DNA of 6,647 bases from Candidatus Rokuibacteriota bacterium (GTDB lineage Bacteria > Methylomirabilota > Methylomirabilia > Rokubacteriales > JACPHL01): assembly GCA_016188625.1 (NCBI GenBank), contig JACPHL010000087.1:1-6647 (forward strand), written 5' to 3'. The notes beneath the pieces are model-generated. The model made no database searches. It saw only the letters and a program-made list of their open reading frames with translations, and was not told where the DNA came from. Positions within the stretch are counted from its first letter, which is position 1. Each line of letters begins with the position of its first letter. Below, piece after piece: positions 1-4,910 of the stretch. The position numbers and the translations under genes were made by a program.

Positions 1-144
1 CACCACTCGATCAAGTTGACCGTGGACACCTACGGCCACCTGATTCCGGGGGCCAACCGGCAGGCCGTGGACCGGCTCGACGATGCGACCGGACGCAACC
101 TCTACGCAACCGCTCCGACCCAGGCGGAGCACTCCGTCAAGTAA
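1..144 (+). CDS. Tyrosine recombinase / phage-type integrase, C-terminal end only
   Basis: Frame 1 is open from the first base to a TAA at 142-144 and encodes 47 residues beginning HHSIKLTVDTYGHLIPGA. This is the C-terminal signature of tyrosine recombinases: the His/Trp position of the LGH box (first visible His), then about ten residues later the nucleophilic Tyr (codon 31-33) in TVDTYGHL. Family members cut and rejoin DNA through this Tyr, in integration, excision or chromosome resolution. The catalytic Arg residues lie off the left edge, so it cannot be told whether the gene is intact or a remnant, nor whether it is an element integrase or a Xer-like housekeeping enzyme; the YGHLIPG style and the extra tail of about 25 residues are more usual in element integrases. 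No tRNA gene or attachment repeat is visible in the 90 bases after the stop. Confidence 0.85.
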   Translation, partial: HHSIKLTVDTYGHLIPGANRQAVDRLDDATGRNLYATAPTQAEHSVK

Positions 145-175
145 TCCCGTCACTTCCGCCCACCCGGCGACGATC

Positions 176-184
176 TGCTATAAT
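176..184 (+). promoter_or_regulatory. Extended -10 promoter for the permease/quinone cluster
   Basis: A perfect sigma-70 -10 hexamer TATAAT (179-184) is preceded by the extended -10 TG at the correct spacing, giving TGCTATAAT. AT-rich hexamers are rare in this GC-rich window, so chance is unlikely. The -35 is poor (TTCCGC at 154-159, 19-bp spacer), which fits a promoter relying on the extended -10. Transcription would begin near 190-192, leaving a leader of about 45 nt before the permease ATG at 236. Confidence 0.7.
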
Positions 185-235
185 GCCCCCGATCCGGAAC
201 CCCCTGGCCCATCCACCGCGCGACGGGAGAGCCCC

Positions 236-727
236 ATGGACGTCTCGACCCTCATCATGGTGACGCTGGCCGCGGCCGCGACCCTGGCGGCGTACCTCCG
301 GGATCCCGGTCTGCCGCTCCTCGGGCTCAAGACCGGGCTCCAGCTCTTCTGGTTCATCTTCCCCCGACTCCTCGCCGCCCTGATCCTGACCGGTATGCTC
401 CAGGTGTTAGTCTCGCCGGAGCTGGTGAGCCGCTGGCTCGGCCGCGAGGCCGGCGTCCGCGGGATCCTCCTCGGGTTCGTGGCGGGGATCCTGACCCCCG
501 GCGGGCCCATGGTGAGCTTCCCGATCGTGGCGGTCTTCTACCAGTCCGGGGCCGCCCTCTCCGCGCTGGTGGCCTACGTGACGAGCTGGTCGCTCTTCGG
601 CTTCCAGCGGGTGCTGGTGTGGGAGCTCCCCTTCATGGGCGGGCCCTTCGTCCTGGCGCGAGTCCTCCCCACCCTCGCGGTCCCCATCCTGGCCGGCCTC
701 CTGGTGAGGCTGGTCTACCACGAGTAG
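236..727 (+). CDS. Small half-size permease (ArsP/YraQ, DUF318-like)
   Basis: A 163-residue, very hydrophobic inner-membrane protein. Likely membrane spans are residues 3-21, 35-59, 74-90, 92-118 and 138-160. The centre carries GILTPGGPMVSFPIVAVFYQSGA (split here as GILTPGGPMV, residues 84-93, then SFPIVAVFYQSGA, 94-106), which matches the layout of the permease family containing ArsP and YraQ, where a Pro-rich re-entrant motif precedes a short basic/polar turn. The usual CxC pair of that motif is replaced by TPGGP, and full-length relatives have about 300 residues, so this is one half and may act as a dimer. The ATG at 236 is chosen because GGGAG (225-229) sits 6 nt upstream and the strong -10 at 179-184 excludes the longer frame opening at 83. 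It is first in the cluster, 4 nt before the decarboxylase. Substrate is unknown. The family call is from recalled motif resemblance. Confidence 0.65.
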   Translation: MDVSTLIMVTLAAAATLAAYLRDPGLPLLGLKTGLQLFWFIFPRLLAALILTGMLQVLVSPELVSRWLGREAGVRGILLGFVAGILTPGGPMVSFPIVAVFYQSGAALSALVAYVTSWSLFGFQRVLVWELPFMGGPFVLARVLPTLAVPILAGLLVRLVYHE

Positions 728-731
728 GGCG

Positions 732-1508
732 GTGGCCTTCGACGACCTCCACGAGCTCATGGCGCACCTCGAAACGCGGGGCCAGCTCCGCCGGATCAGC
801 GTCCCGGTCCGGCGGGAGCTGGAGATCGCCGAGATCGCCGACCGGGTGGTCAAGGGCCCGGCCGCGGGGAACCTCGCCCTCCTCTTCGAGCGGGTGGAGG
901 GGTGCTCGATGCCGCTCCTCATCAACACCTTCGGGACCGCCCAGCGGACGGCCTGGGCCCTGGGCGTGGAGGAGCTGGACGAGCTGGGGGCCCGGGTCGC
1001 CAAGCTGCTTGACCTCCGGATGCCCGGCTCACTCTTCGACAAGTTCCGGAAGCTCGGCGACCTCTTCGGGGTGGCCAAGGCGGGGCCCAAGCTCGTCCGC
1101 TCGGCCCCCTGCCAGGAGGTGGTGGAGACCGAGCGCCCCTCGCTCGAGGGGCTCCCGATCCTCTGGTGCTGGCCGCAGGACGCGGGCTACTACATCACCT
1201 TCCCGCTCGTCATCACCCGCGCCCCCGAGACCGGCCAGCGCAACGTGGGGACCTACCGTCTCCAGGTCTTCGACGACCGGACCCTCGGGATGCACTGGCA
1301 GACCCACAAGGGCGGGGCCGAGCACGAGCGCGAGGCCCGGCGCCTGGGCCGGGAGCGGATCGAGGTCGCCATCGCCCTCGGGGCGGACCCCGCGCTGATG
1401 TACGCCGGGACGGCGCCGCTCCCGCCGGGGGTGGACGAGGTGGTCTTCGCGGGCTGGCTCCGGGGGAAGGGGGTGGAGCTGGTCAAGGCGAAGAGCGTGG
1501 ACCTGTAG
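732..1508 (+). CDS. UbiD-family decarboxylase (MqnL-like), N-terminal part up to an in-frame amber codon
   Basis: This is the first 258 codons of a prenyl-FMN-dependent UbiD-family (de)carboxylase, which would remove the ring carboxyl from a menaquinone (MqnL) or ubiquinone precursor in the cytosol. Family landmarks are present: MAFDDLHEL and ELEIAEIADRV at the start, APCQEVV, and the cofactor/metal region NVGTYR (N171, R176) with GMHWQTHKGG (H188, H192) and then VEL (E249). By comparison with fungal Fdc1 these correspond to the Asn/His/Glu ligands of the metal-phosphate site and the catalytic Arg. Start GTG 732 follows the permease stop by 4 nt and gives the family's normal N-terminus; no clear Shine-Dalgarno sequence is seen. 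The frame stops at TAG 1506-1508 within what should read VDL-E-VPAxAEIVLEG, then continues uninterrupted to 2192. On its own this fragment lacks the C-terminal half and the catalytic glutamates, so it is probably inactive unless the codon is a sequencing error or is read through. Confidence 0.85.
   Translation: MAFDDLHELMAHLETRGQLRRISVPVRRELEIAEIADRVVKGPAAGNLALLFERVEGCSMPLLINTFGTAQRTAWALGVEELDELGARVAKLLDLRMPGSLFDKFRKLGDLFGVAKAGPKLVRSAPCQEVVETERPSLEGLPILWCWPQDAGYYITFPLVITRAPETGQRNVGTYRLQVFDDRTLGMHWQTHKGGAEHEREARRLGRERIEVAIALGADPALMYAGTAPLPPGVDEVVFAGWLRGKGVELVKAKSVDL
1506..1508 (+). other. In-frame amber codon interrupting the UbiD/MqnL reading frame
   Basis: The sequence GTG GAC CTG TAG GTC CCC GCC shows a stop exactly where UbiD relatives, as I recall them, have Glu (DLEVPA in E. 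coli UbiD and in MqnL-type enzymes). GAG to TAG is a single-base change. Both flanks are in the same frame and align with the family without gap, giving a total of 486 positions, a normal UbiD length. The permease gene just upstream uses TAG as its terminal codon, which argues against genome-wide reassignment of TAG. Confidence 0.9.
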
Positions 1509-1529
1509 GTCCCCGCCCGCGCCGAGATC

Positions 1530-2192
1530 GTGCTGGAGGGGTACGTGGACCCGGCCGAGCAGCGGATCGAAGGCCCCTTCGGCGACCACACCGGCTACTA
1601 CTCCCTGCCCGTCGAGTACCCGGTCTTCCACCTGACCGCGGTGACCCGCCGCCGCGAGCCGCTCTACCCCACCATCATCGTGGGCCGGCCGCCCATGGAG
1701 GACTACTGGCTCGGGAAGGCGACCGAGCGGCTCTTCCTCCCCATCATCCGGATGGTCCTCCCCGAGGTCGTGGACATGAACATGCCCGCGGAGGGGGTCT
1801 TCCACAACCTGGTGATCGTCGCGGTGCGGAAGCGCTACCCCGGCCAGGTGCGGAAGGTGATGTACGGGCTCTGGGGGCTCGGGCTCCTGATGCTCGCGAA
1901 GAACATCCTGGTGGTGGACGAGTGGGTGAACGTCCACGACCTCTCCGAGGTCACCTGGCGGGTCACCAACAACATCGACCCGGCCCGGGACCTCGTGCTC
2001 GTCGAGGGGCCGATGGACGACCTCGACCACGCCGCGCTCCGGCACCGATACGGCGGCAAGCTCGGGATCGACGCCACCGAGAAGCGCGCGCCGCTGGATC
2101 AGGTGGGCCAGTCCTGGCCGGAGGAGATCCGCATGTCCGAGGAGATCCGGCGCCGCGTCACCGAGCGCTGGCGCGAGTACGGCCTCGGCTAA
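1530..2192 (+). CDS. UbiD-family decarboxylase (MqnL-like), C-terminal part after the amber codon
   Basis: Continuation of the same gene and frame as 732-1508; coding similarity actually resumes at 1509 (VPARAEIVLEG). GTG 1530 (the V of EIVLEG) is merely the first possible start codon after the stop, with no Shine-Dalgarno sequence, so independent translation is doubtful. The stretch carries the downstream UbiD landmarks: the AEIVLEG segment, EGPFGDHTGYYS, GRPPMEDYW, PAEGVFHNLVI, RKRYPGQVRKVMYGLW, VDEWVNVHD, NNIDPARDLVLVEGP and the closing GIDATEK. The glutamates of AEIVLEG are, by homology, in the region of the catalytic Glu residues. GRPPMEDYW and GVFHNLVIV are more like the menaquinone-route MqnL proteins than E. 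coli UbiD. No further frameshift or stop is seen, so the lesion is recent or artefactual. The TAA at 2190-2192 is followed 24 nt later by the prenyltransferase. Confidence 0.8.
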   Translation: MLEGYVDPAEQRIEGPFGDHTGYYSLPVEYPVFHLTAVTRRREPLYPTIIVGRPPMEDYWLGKATERLFLPIIRMVLPEVVDMNMPAEGVFHNLVIVAVRKRYPGQVRKVMYGLWGLGLLMLAKNILVVDEWVNVHDLSEVTWRVTNNIDPARDLVLVEGPMDDLDHAALRHRYGGKLGIDATEKRAPLDQVGQSWPEEIRMSEEIRRRVTERWREYGLG

Positions 2193-2216
2193 CCCCTGGG
2201 CGACGCGCGCCCCCCG

Positions 2217-3065
2217 ATGGGCAAGCCCCGCCACTTCCTCGAGGCGATCAAGGTCGAGCACACCGTCTTCGCCCTCCCCTTCGCCTACATCGGGATGGTC
2301 CTCGCGGCCGGGGGGTGGCCGGGGTGGCGGATCTTCTTCTGGATCACCGTCGCCATGGTCGCGGCCCGGACCCTGGCGATGAGCGCGAACCGCCTGGTGG
2401 ACCGCCACCTCGACGCCCGGAACCCGCGCACCGCCGGCCGCCACCTCCCCCGCGGGCTCCTGGCCGCGCGCGACCTCCTCCTCGCCGCCGCGGGCTCGGC
2501 GGCCCTCCTCCTCGTCGCCGCCTGGCGGCTCAACCCCCTCTGCCTGGCCCTGGCGCCGGTCGCCATCCTCTTCCTGGTCGGGTACTCCTACACCAAGTTC
2601 TTCACCTGGACCTCCCACTGGATCCTGGGGCTCACCGACGGTGCCGCCGCGGCCGGGGCGTGGATCGCGGTCCGGGGACGGCTCGACCCGCCGGCGCTCC
2701 TGCTCTGGCTCGCGGTCACGGTCTGGATCGCCGGCTTCGACCTCCTCTACGCCTGCCAGGACGTCGAGTTCGACCGTCGGGAGCGCCTCCACGCCGTCCC
2801 GGCCCGCTTCGGGGTGGCGACCGCCCTCCGCTGGGCGCGCTACTGCCACCTCCTGACCGCGGCCGCCCTGGCCGCCGTCGGCTGGGTCATGGGGCTGGGG
2901 ATCGGCTACTGGCTCGGGTGGCTCGCCGTGGTGGGGCTCCTGGTCTACGAGCACTCCCTGATCTCCCCCGATGACCTCTCCCGGCTCGACGTCGCCTTCT
3001 TCAACATTAACGGCTACATCAGCCTGATCACCTTCGCCGCCACGCTCGTGGGGCTCTACTTCTGA
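2217..3065 (+). CDS. UbiA-family aromatic prenyltransferase (menaquinone MqnP-like)
   Basis: A 282-residue integral membrane enzyme that would attach the polyprenyl tail to the aromatic ring of a quinone precursor. Both Asp-rich diphosphate/Mg motifs are present: N58-x3-D62-x3-D66 (NRLVDRHLD), running into NPRTAGRHLPRG (69-80), and a second site with D175, Y178, QD 181-182 and D186 (YACQDVEFDRR). About eight to nine hydrophobic spans fill the remainder, and the length is normal for the family. The N-terminus IKVEHTVFALPFA is the usual UbiA opening, which supports ATG 2217 although no Shine-Dalgarno sequence is visible; translation is probably coupled to the decarboxylase gene 24 nt upstream. 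Neighbouring UbiD- and UbiE-like genes place it in quinone synthesis. The futalosine-pathway role (MqnP) rather than 4-hydroxybenzoate prenylation is inferred from the MqnL-like neighbour and the QDVEFDRRERLHAVPARFG style. Confidence 0.9.
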   Translation: MGKPRHFLEAIKVEHTVFALPFAYIGMVLAAGGWPGWRIFFWITVAMVAARTLAMSANRLVDRHLDARNPRTAGRHLPRGLLAARDLLLAAAGSAALLLVAAWRLNPLCLALAPVAILFLVGYSYTKFFTWTSHWILGLTDGAAAAGAWIAVRGRLDPPALLLWLAVTVWIAGFDLLYACQDVEFDRRERLHAVPARFGVATALRWARYCHLLTAAALAAVGWVMGLGIGYWLGWLAVVGLLVYEHSLISPDDLSRLDVAFFNINGYISLITFAATLVGLYF

Positions 3066-3115
3066 GCGACGCGCGGCTCGGCCAGGGGCGCGACAAGGCC
3101 CGGGAGGTCCGGGCC

Positions 3116-3784
3116 ATGTTCGGCCGGATCGCCCACCGCTACGACCTGATGAACGCCCTGATGACCGGGGGGCGGCACCAGGCGTGGCGGCGGGTCGCGG
3201 CGCGCTTGGCCTGCGCGGAGTCCGGGCTCCTGGCCCTCGACGTGGCCACCGGGACGGCCGACCTCGCCCTCGCCCTCGTCGAGACCGGCCGGGCGCGCGC
3301 CGTGGTGGGGCTCGACTTCGTCGAGCCGATGCTGGGGCTGGCGCAGGCCAAGCTCGCCCGCCGGGCGGCCGGGACCCGCGTCCGGCTCGTGGCCGGCGAC
3401 GCCTTGGCCCTGCCGTTCCCCGAGGGGACCTTCGGGTGCGTCGCCTCGGCGTTCCTCCTCCGGAACCTCGCCGACCTCCGGGCGGGCCTGGCCGAGATGC
3501 GCCGGGTGACGGCGCCCGGCGGCCGGGTGGTCGCCCTCGAGATCGCCCAGCCAACCCTCCCGGGGTTCCGCGCGCTCTTCCGGGCCTACTTCCACCGCGT
3601 CGTCCCCTGGCTCGGAGGCCTGATCAGCGGGGACCGGGACGCCTACACCTACCTCCCCCGCTCGGTCGAGGACTTCCTCCCTCCCGAGGGCCTGGCGGCG
3701 CTGATGCGCGAGGTGGGACTCCGGGAGGTCGGCGTCCGGCGGCTCGGGCTCGGCACGGTCACGATCCACGTGGGGGTCGCCTGA
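3116..3784 (+). CDS. ubiE: UbiE/MenG quinone C-methyltransferase
   Basis: An AdoMet-dependent class I methyltransferase that adds the ring methyl to demethylmenaquinone (or a ubiquinone intermediate), the last step after prenylation. Residues counted from ATG 3116: MFGRIAHRYDLMN (1-13, the UbiE N-terminal signature), motif I LDVATGTADLAL with D42, post-I acidic GLDFVEPML with D67, GDALALPF with D95, then SAFLLRNLAD, and YTYLPRSVEDF near the C-terminus. At 222 residues it is slightly short. In-frame codons 3062-3115 encode SDARLGQGRDKAREVRA, typical of the residues that precede MFGRIA in relatives, but their only start candidate is CTG 3062, which overlaps the prenyltransferase TGA. The true start may therefore be CTG 3062. 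It closes the tight cluster; whether the product is menaquinone or ubiquinone is inferred, not shown. Confidence 0.9.
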   Translation: MFGRIAHRYDLMNALMTGGRHQAWRRVAARLACAESGLLALDVATGTADLALALVETGRARAVVGLDFVEPMLGLAQAKLARRAAGTRVRLVAGDALALPFPEGTFGCVASAFLLRNLADLRAGLAEMRRVTAPGGRVVALEIAQPTLPGFRALFRAYFHRVVPWLGGLISGDRDAYTYLPRSVEDFLPPEGLAALMREVGLREVGVRRLGLGTVTIHVGVA

Positions 3785-3867
3785 CAAACTCGGAGGGCGG
3801 CGAGCGACACGTCCCCGGCCGCGCCCGGCGCTGGGGTCCGGGCTTGACACCCGTGGGGATTTTTCCC

Positions 3868-3873
3868 AAGGTG
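3868..3873 (+). promoter_or_regulatory. Shine-Dalgarno-like site for the MetH-activation-like gene
   Basis: AAGGTG lies about 5-7 nt before ATG 3879 and is the only purine-rich ribosome-binding match in the 94-nt gap after ubiE; it fixes the ATG start. The rest of the gap (3785-3867) contains a TTGACA at 3844-3849 but no acceptable -10 at proper spacing, and no terminator hairpin with a T-run. Confidence 0.5.
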
Positions 3874-3878
3874 CAGAC

Positions 3879-4520
3879 ATGGCCGCCCCCTACCGCCTCG
3901 AGCCGAGGCCCGGCCGGATCAGCCCGCGGCTGATCCTCCGGCTCCAGCGCTACCGGGACCTCTCCCAGGTCCCGCCCCCCATCGTGGAGGTCGCCGAGGC
4001 GATGGCCCGGCTCGCCGAGCGGCTGGTGGAGCCGCGCGCCCTCGTCCTCCCGGTCCCCATCGCGGCCGTCGAGGCCGAGGAGGTCCGGCTCGCGGACGGA
4101 CCGACCTTCCACAGCCGGGCCCTGGCCTCGATGCTCCGCTCCTCGGAGCAGGCCGTCCTCTTCCTCCTGACCCTCGGGCCCCGCCTCGAGGCCGAGGTCA
4201 GCGCCCGCTCCGAGGCCAAGGAGCTCCTGGAGGCGGTCCTGCTCGATACCGCGGGGTGGGTGGCGATCGAAGGGGGGGTGCGGGCGCTCCGCGCCCATCT
4301 GCGGGAGTGCTGGCGGGCCGCCGGTCGGGGCGTGACCCACCGCCTGGCGCCGGGCTATCTCGACTGGCCCCTCGCGGAGCAGGCGCTCCTGTTCCGGCGC
4401 TTCGGGGGCGCCAACGACCTCGTCCGGCTGACCGGGAGCGGCGTCATGGTGCCACTCAAGTCGATCTCGGGCCTCTACGGCGTCTTCCCGCTCGGCGACT
4501 GCCCCCGGCCGGGGCGCTGA
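3879..4520 (+). CDS. Stand-alone MetH activation-domain-like protein (AdoMet-binding fold)
   Basis: A 213-residue soluble protein whose C-terminal half matches the reactivation domain of cobalamin-dependent methionine synthase (family PF02965). Visible landmarks are HRLAPGYLDWPLAEQ (R155, G159, Y160), equivalent to the RxAPGYPACP AdoMet-binding loop of MetH, and LTGSGVMVPLKSISGLYG (residues around 184-201, K194, S195, S197), equivalent to LTESFAMWPGASVSGWYF. Upstream, FHSRALASMLRSSEQAVLFLLTLGPRLE and the LLDTAGWVAIE segment fit the family's core. The cobalamin, folate and homocysteine modules of MetH are absent, so it cannot be a methionine synthase; stand-alone relatives are thought to reactivate or partner corrinoid proteins, but the role here is unknown. 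A single Cys near the end (GDCPRPGR) is shared with some stand-alone forms. No methyltransferase or corrinoid-protein gene is in view. It follows ubiE by 94 nt. Confidence 0.75.
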   Translation: MAAPYRLEPRPGRISPRLILRLQRYRDLSQVPPPIVEVAEAMARLAERLVEPRALVLPVPIAAVEAEEVRLADGPTFHSRALASMLRSSEQAVLFLLTLGPRLEAEVSARSEAKELLEAVLLDTAGWVAIEGGVRALRAHLRECWRAAGRGVTHRLAPGYLDWPLAEQALLFRRFGGANDLVRLTGSGVMVPLKSISGLYGVFPLGDCPRPGR

Positions 4521-4538
4521 CGGCCTACCGGCCCCCCC

Positions 4539-4790
4539 TCACCGGAACGCGACCCGCCGGCGGCGGGGCCTCTCGACCTGCTGCCCCTCCTCCACGGGCA
4601 GGAAGTGGCGGACCGTGAAGCCGCAGCGCGCGCACCGCCGGTAGTAGAAGCGCCTGCCCCGGTCCTCGTGGATGCCCCCCACCCGCTCCATCCGGCTCCC
4701 GCAGCACGGGCCGGGGCGGGTCGGGGAGACCAGGGCGGCGCGCTCGGCGACCGCTCGCTTCGCGTCGTCGTAAATCACCGTCAGCGGCAT
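4539..4790 (-). CDS. Small Cys-rich, zinc-ribbon-like protein of unknown function
   Basis: An 83-residue basic protein on the minus strand, starting at ATG 4788-4790 and ending in TGA 4539-4541, only 18 nt from the convergent gene's stop. It is supported as real by a strong Shine-Dalgarno sequence (AAAGGAGA on the minus strand, plus positions 4799-4806) about 8 nt before the ATG. Residues: MPLTVIYDDAKRAVAERAAL (1-20, amphipathic), then PCCGSRM with C29 and C30, a 22-residue spacer containing RRFYYRR, then CARCGFTVRHFLP with C53 and C56, and a basic tail VERPRRRRVAFR. The second knuckle is a normal zinc-ribbon CxxC(G); the first is an adjacent Cys pair rather than CxxC, so tetrahedral metal binding is plausible but not certain. 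I do not recognise the family. A nucleic-acid-binding role is suggested only by charge and fold type. Confidence 0.7.
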   Translation of the reverse strand: MPLTVIYDDAKRAVAERAALVSPTRPGPCCGSRMERVGGIHEDRGRRFYYRRCARCGFTVRHFLPVEEGQQVERPRRRRVAFR

Positions 4791-4834
4791 CGTCGGCTCT
4801 CCTTTCGCGACACGGGATGTCGGGACCGCTTACC

Positions 4835-4840
4835 CTTTTA
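4835..4840 (-). promoter_or_regulatory. Possible -10 for the small Cys-rich gene
   Basis: On the minus strand TAAAAG (preceded by GTC) is the only AT-rich hexamer in the divergent region and lies about 45 nt before the ATG. A 17-bp spacer would place the -35 at 4858-4863, which is a poor match and overlaps the inverted repeat at 4854-4868. Weakly supported. Confidence 0.3.
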
Positions 4841-4853
4841 GACGGGGGAGCCA

Positions 4854-4868
4854 CGCGAAGGGTTCGCG
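4854..4868. repeat. Perfect inverted repeat CGCGAA-GGG-TTCGCG in the divergent region
   Basis: Six-base arms (4854-4859 and 4863-4868) with a three-base centre lie between two divergently transcribed genes, about 42-57 bp upstream of the proposed start of the NDUFA9-like gene and over the putative -35 of the minus-strand gene. The position suits an operator for a dimeric regulator; it could also form a small hairpin. No regulator gene is adjacent, so the role is inference. Confidence 0.4.
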
Positions 4869-4894
4869 GACGCCTGGCGGGGCCCCGGACCGGG

Positions 4895-4903
4895 TGCTAG
4901 GAT
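4895..4903 (+). promoter_or_regulatory. Extended -10 promoter giving a probable leaderless transcript
   Basis: TGCTAGGAT has the extended-10 TG and a 4/6 match hexamer (TAGGAT, 4898-4903), echoing TGCTATAAT at 176-184. Transcription would start about 7 nt after the hexamer, at 4910-4911, which is exactly the GTG start of the NDUFA9-like gene. The ATG at 4902 lies inside the hexamer and therefore would not be transcribed. The -35 region (TGGCGG, 4875-4880) is weak. Confidence 0.5.
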
Positions 4904-4910
4904 GGGGGGC

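Noticed and set aside
83-235. N-terminal extension of the permease frame back to an ATG at 83
   Set aside because: It overlaps the integrase end and the TATAAT promoter; the extension is low-complexity Pro/Ser/Arg, while ATG 236 has a Shine-Dalgarno sequence and begins the hydrophobic segment.
1506-1508. Genome-wide reassignment of TAG (for example pyrrolysine) to explain the split UbiD
   Set aside because: The permease gene at 725-727 ends in TAG and would run into an unrelated frame if TAG were sense; all other genes use TAA or TGA. Local readthrough is not excluded.
1166-2974. Long plus-strand open frame (602 codons) in another phase
   Set aside because: It is an Arg/Pro/Gly-rich out-of-frame shadow of UbiD and UbiA, with no motif or ribosome site.
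1029-3554. Very long minus-strand open frame (841 codons) opposite the UbiD, UbiA and UbiE genes
   Set aside because: It is the mirror of GC-rich plus-strand codons: composition is Pro/Arg/Gly/Glu-rich, no family motif is seen, and all three genes on the other strand have clear family signatures.
3856-3867. GGGA-TTTT-TCCC hairpin as a terminator after ubiE
   Set aside because: The stem is only four base pairs, the T-run is in the loop rather than after the stem, and it sits next to the following gene's ribosome site.
3844-3872. TTGACA upstream of the MetH-activation-like gene as a promoter
   Set aside because: At 16-18 bp spacing the downstream hexamers (such as CAAGGT) are poor and would overlap the ribosome site, so the -35 match alone is not enough.
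4507-4535. GC-rich inverted repeats (GGCCGG and CCGGCC) between the convergent genes as a bidirectional terminator
   Set aside because: The arms are self-complementary GGCC runs expected in DNA of this composition, partly inside the coding end, with no T-run on either side.
4525-4854. Alternative longer minus-strand frame overlapping the small Cys-rich gene
   Set aside because: It is out of frame with the Shine-Dalgarno-supported ATG at 4790, is Pro/Gly/Arg-rich, and lacks the paired Cys pattern.
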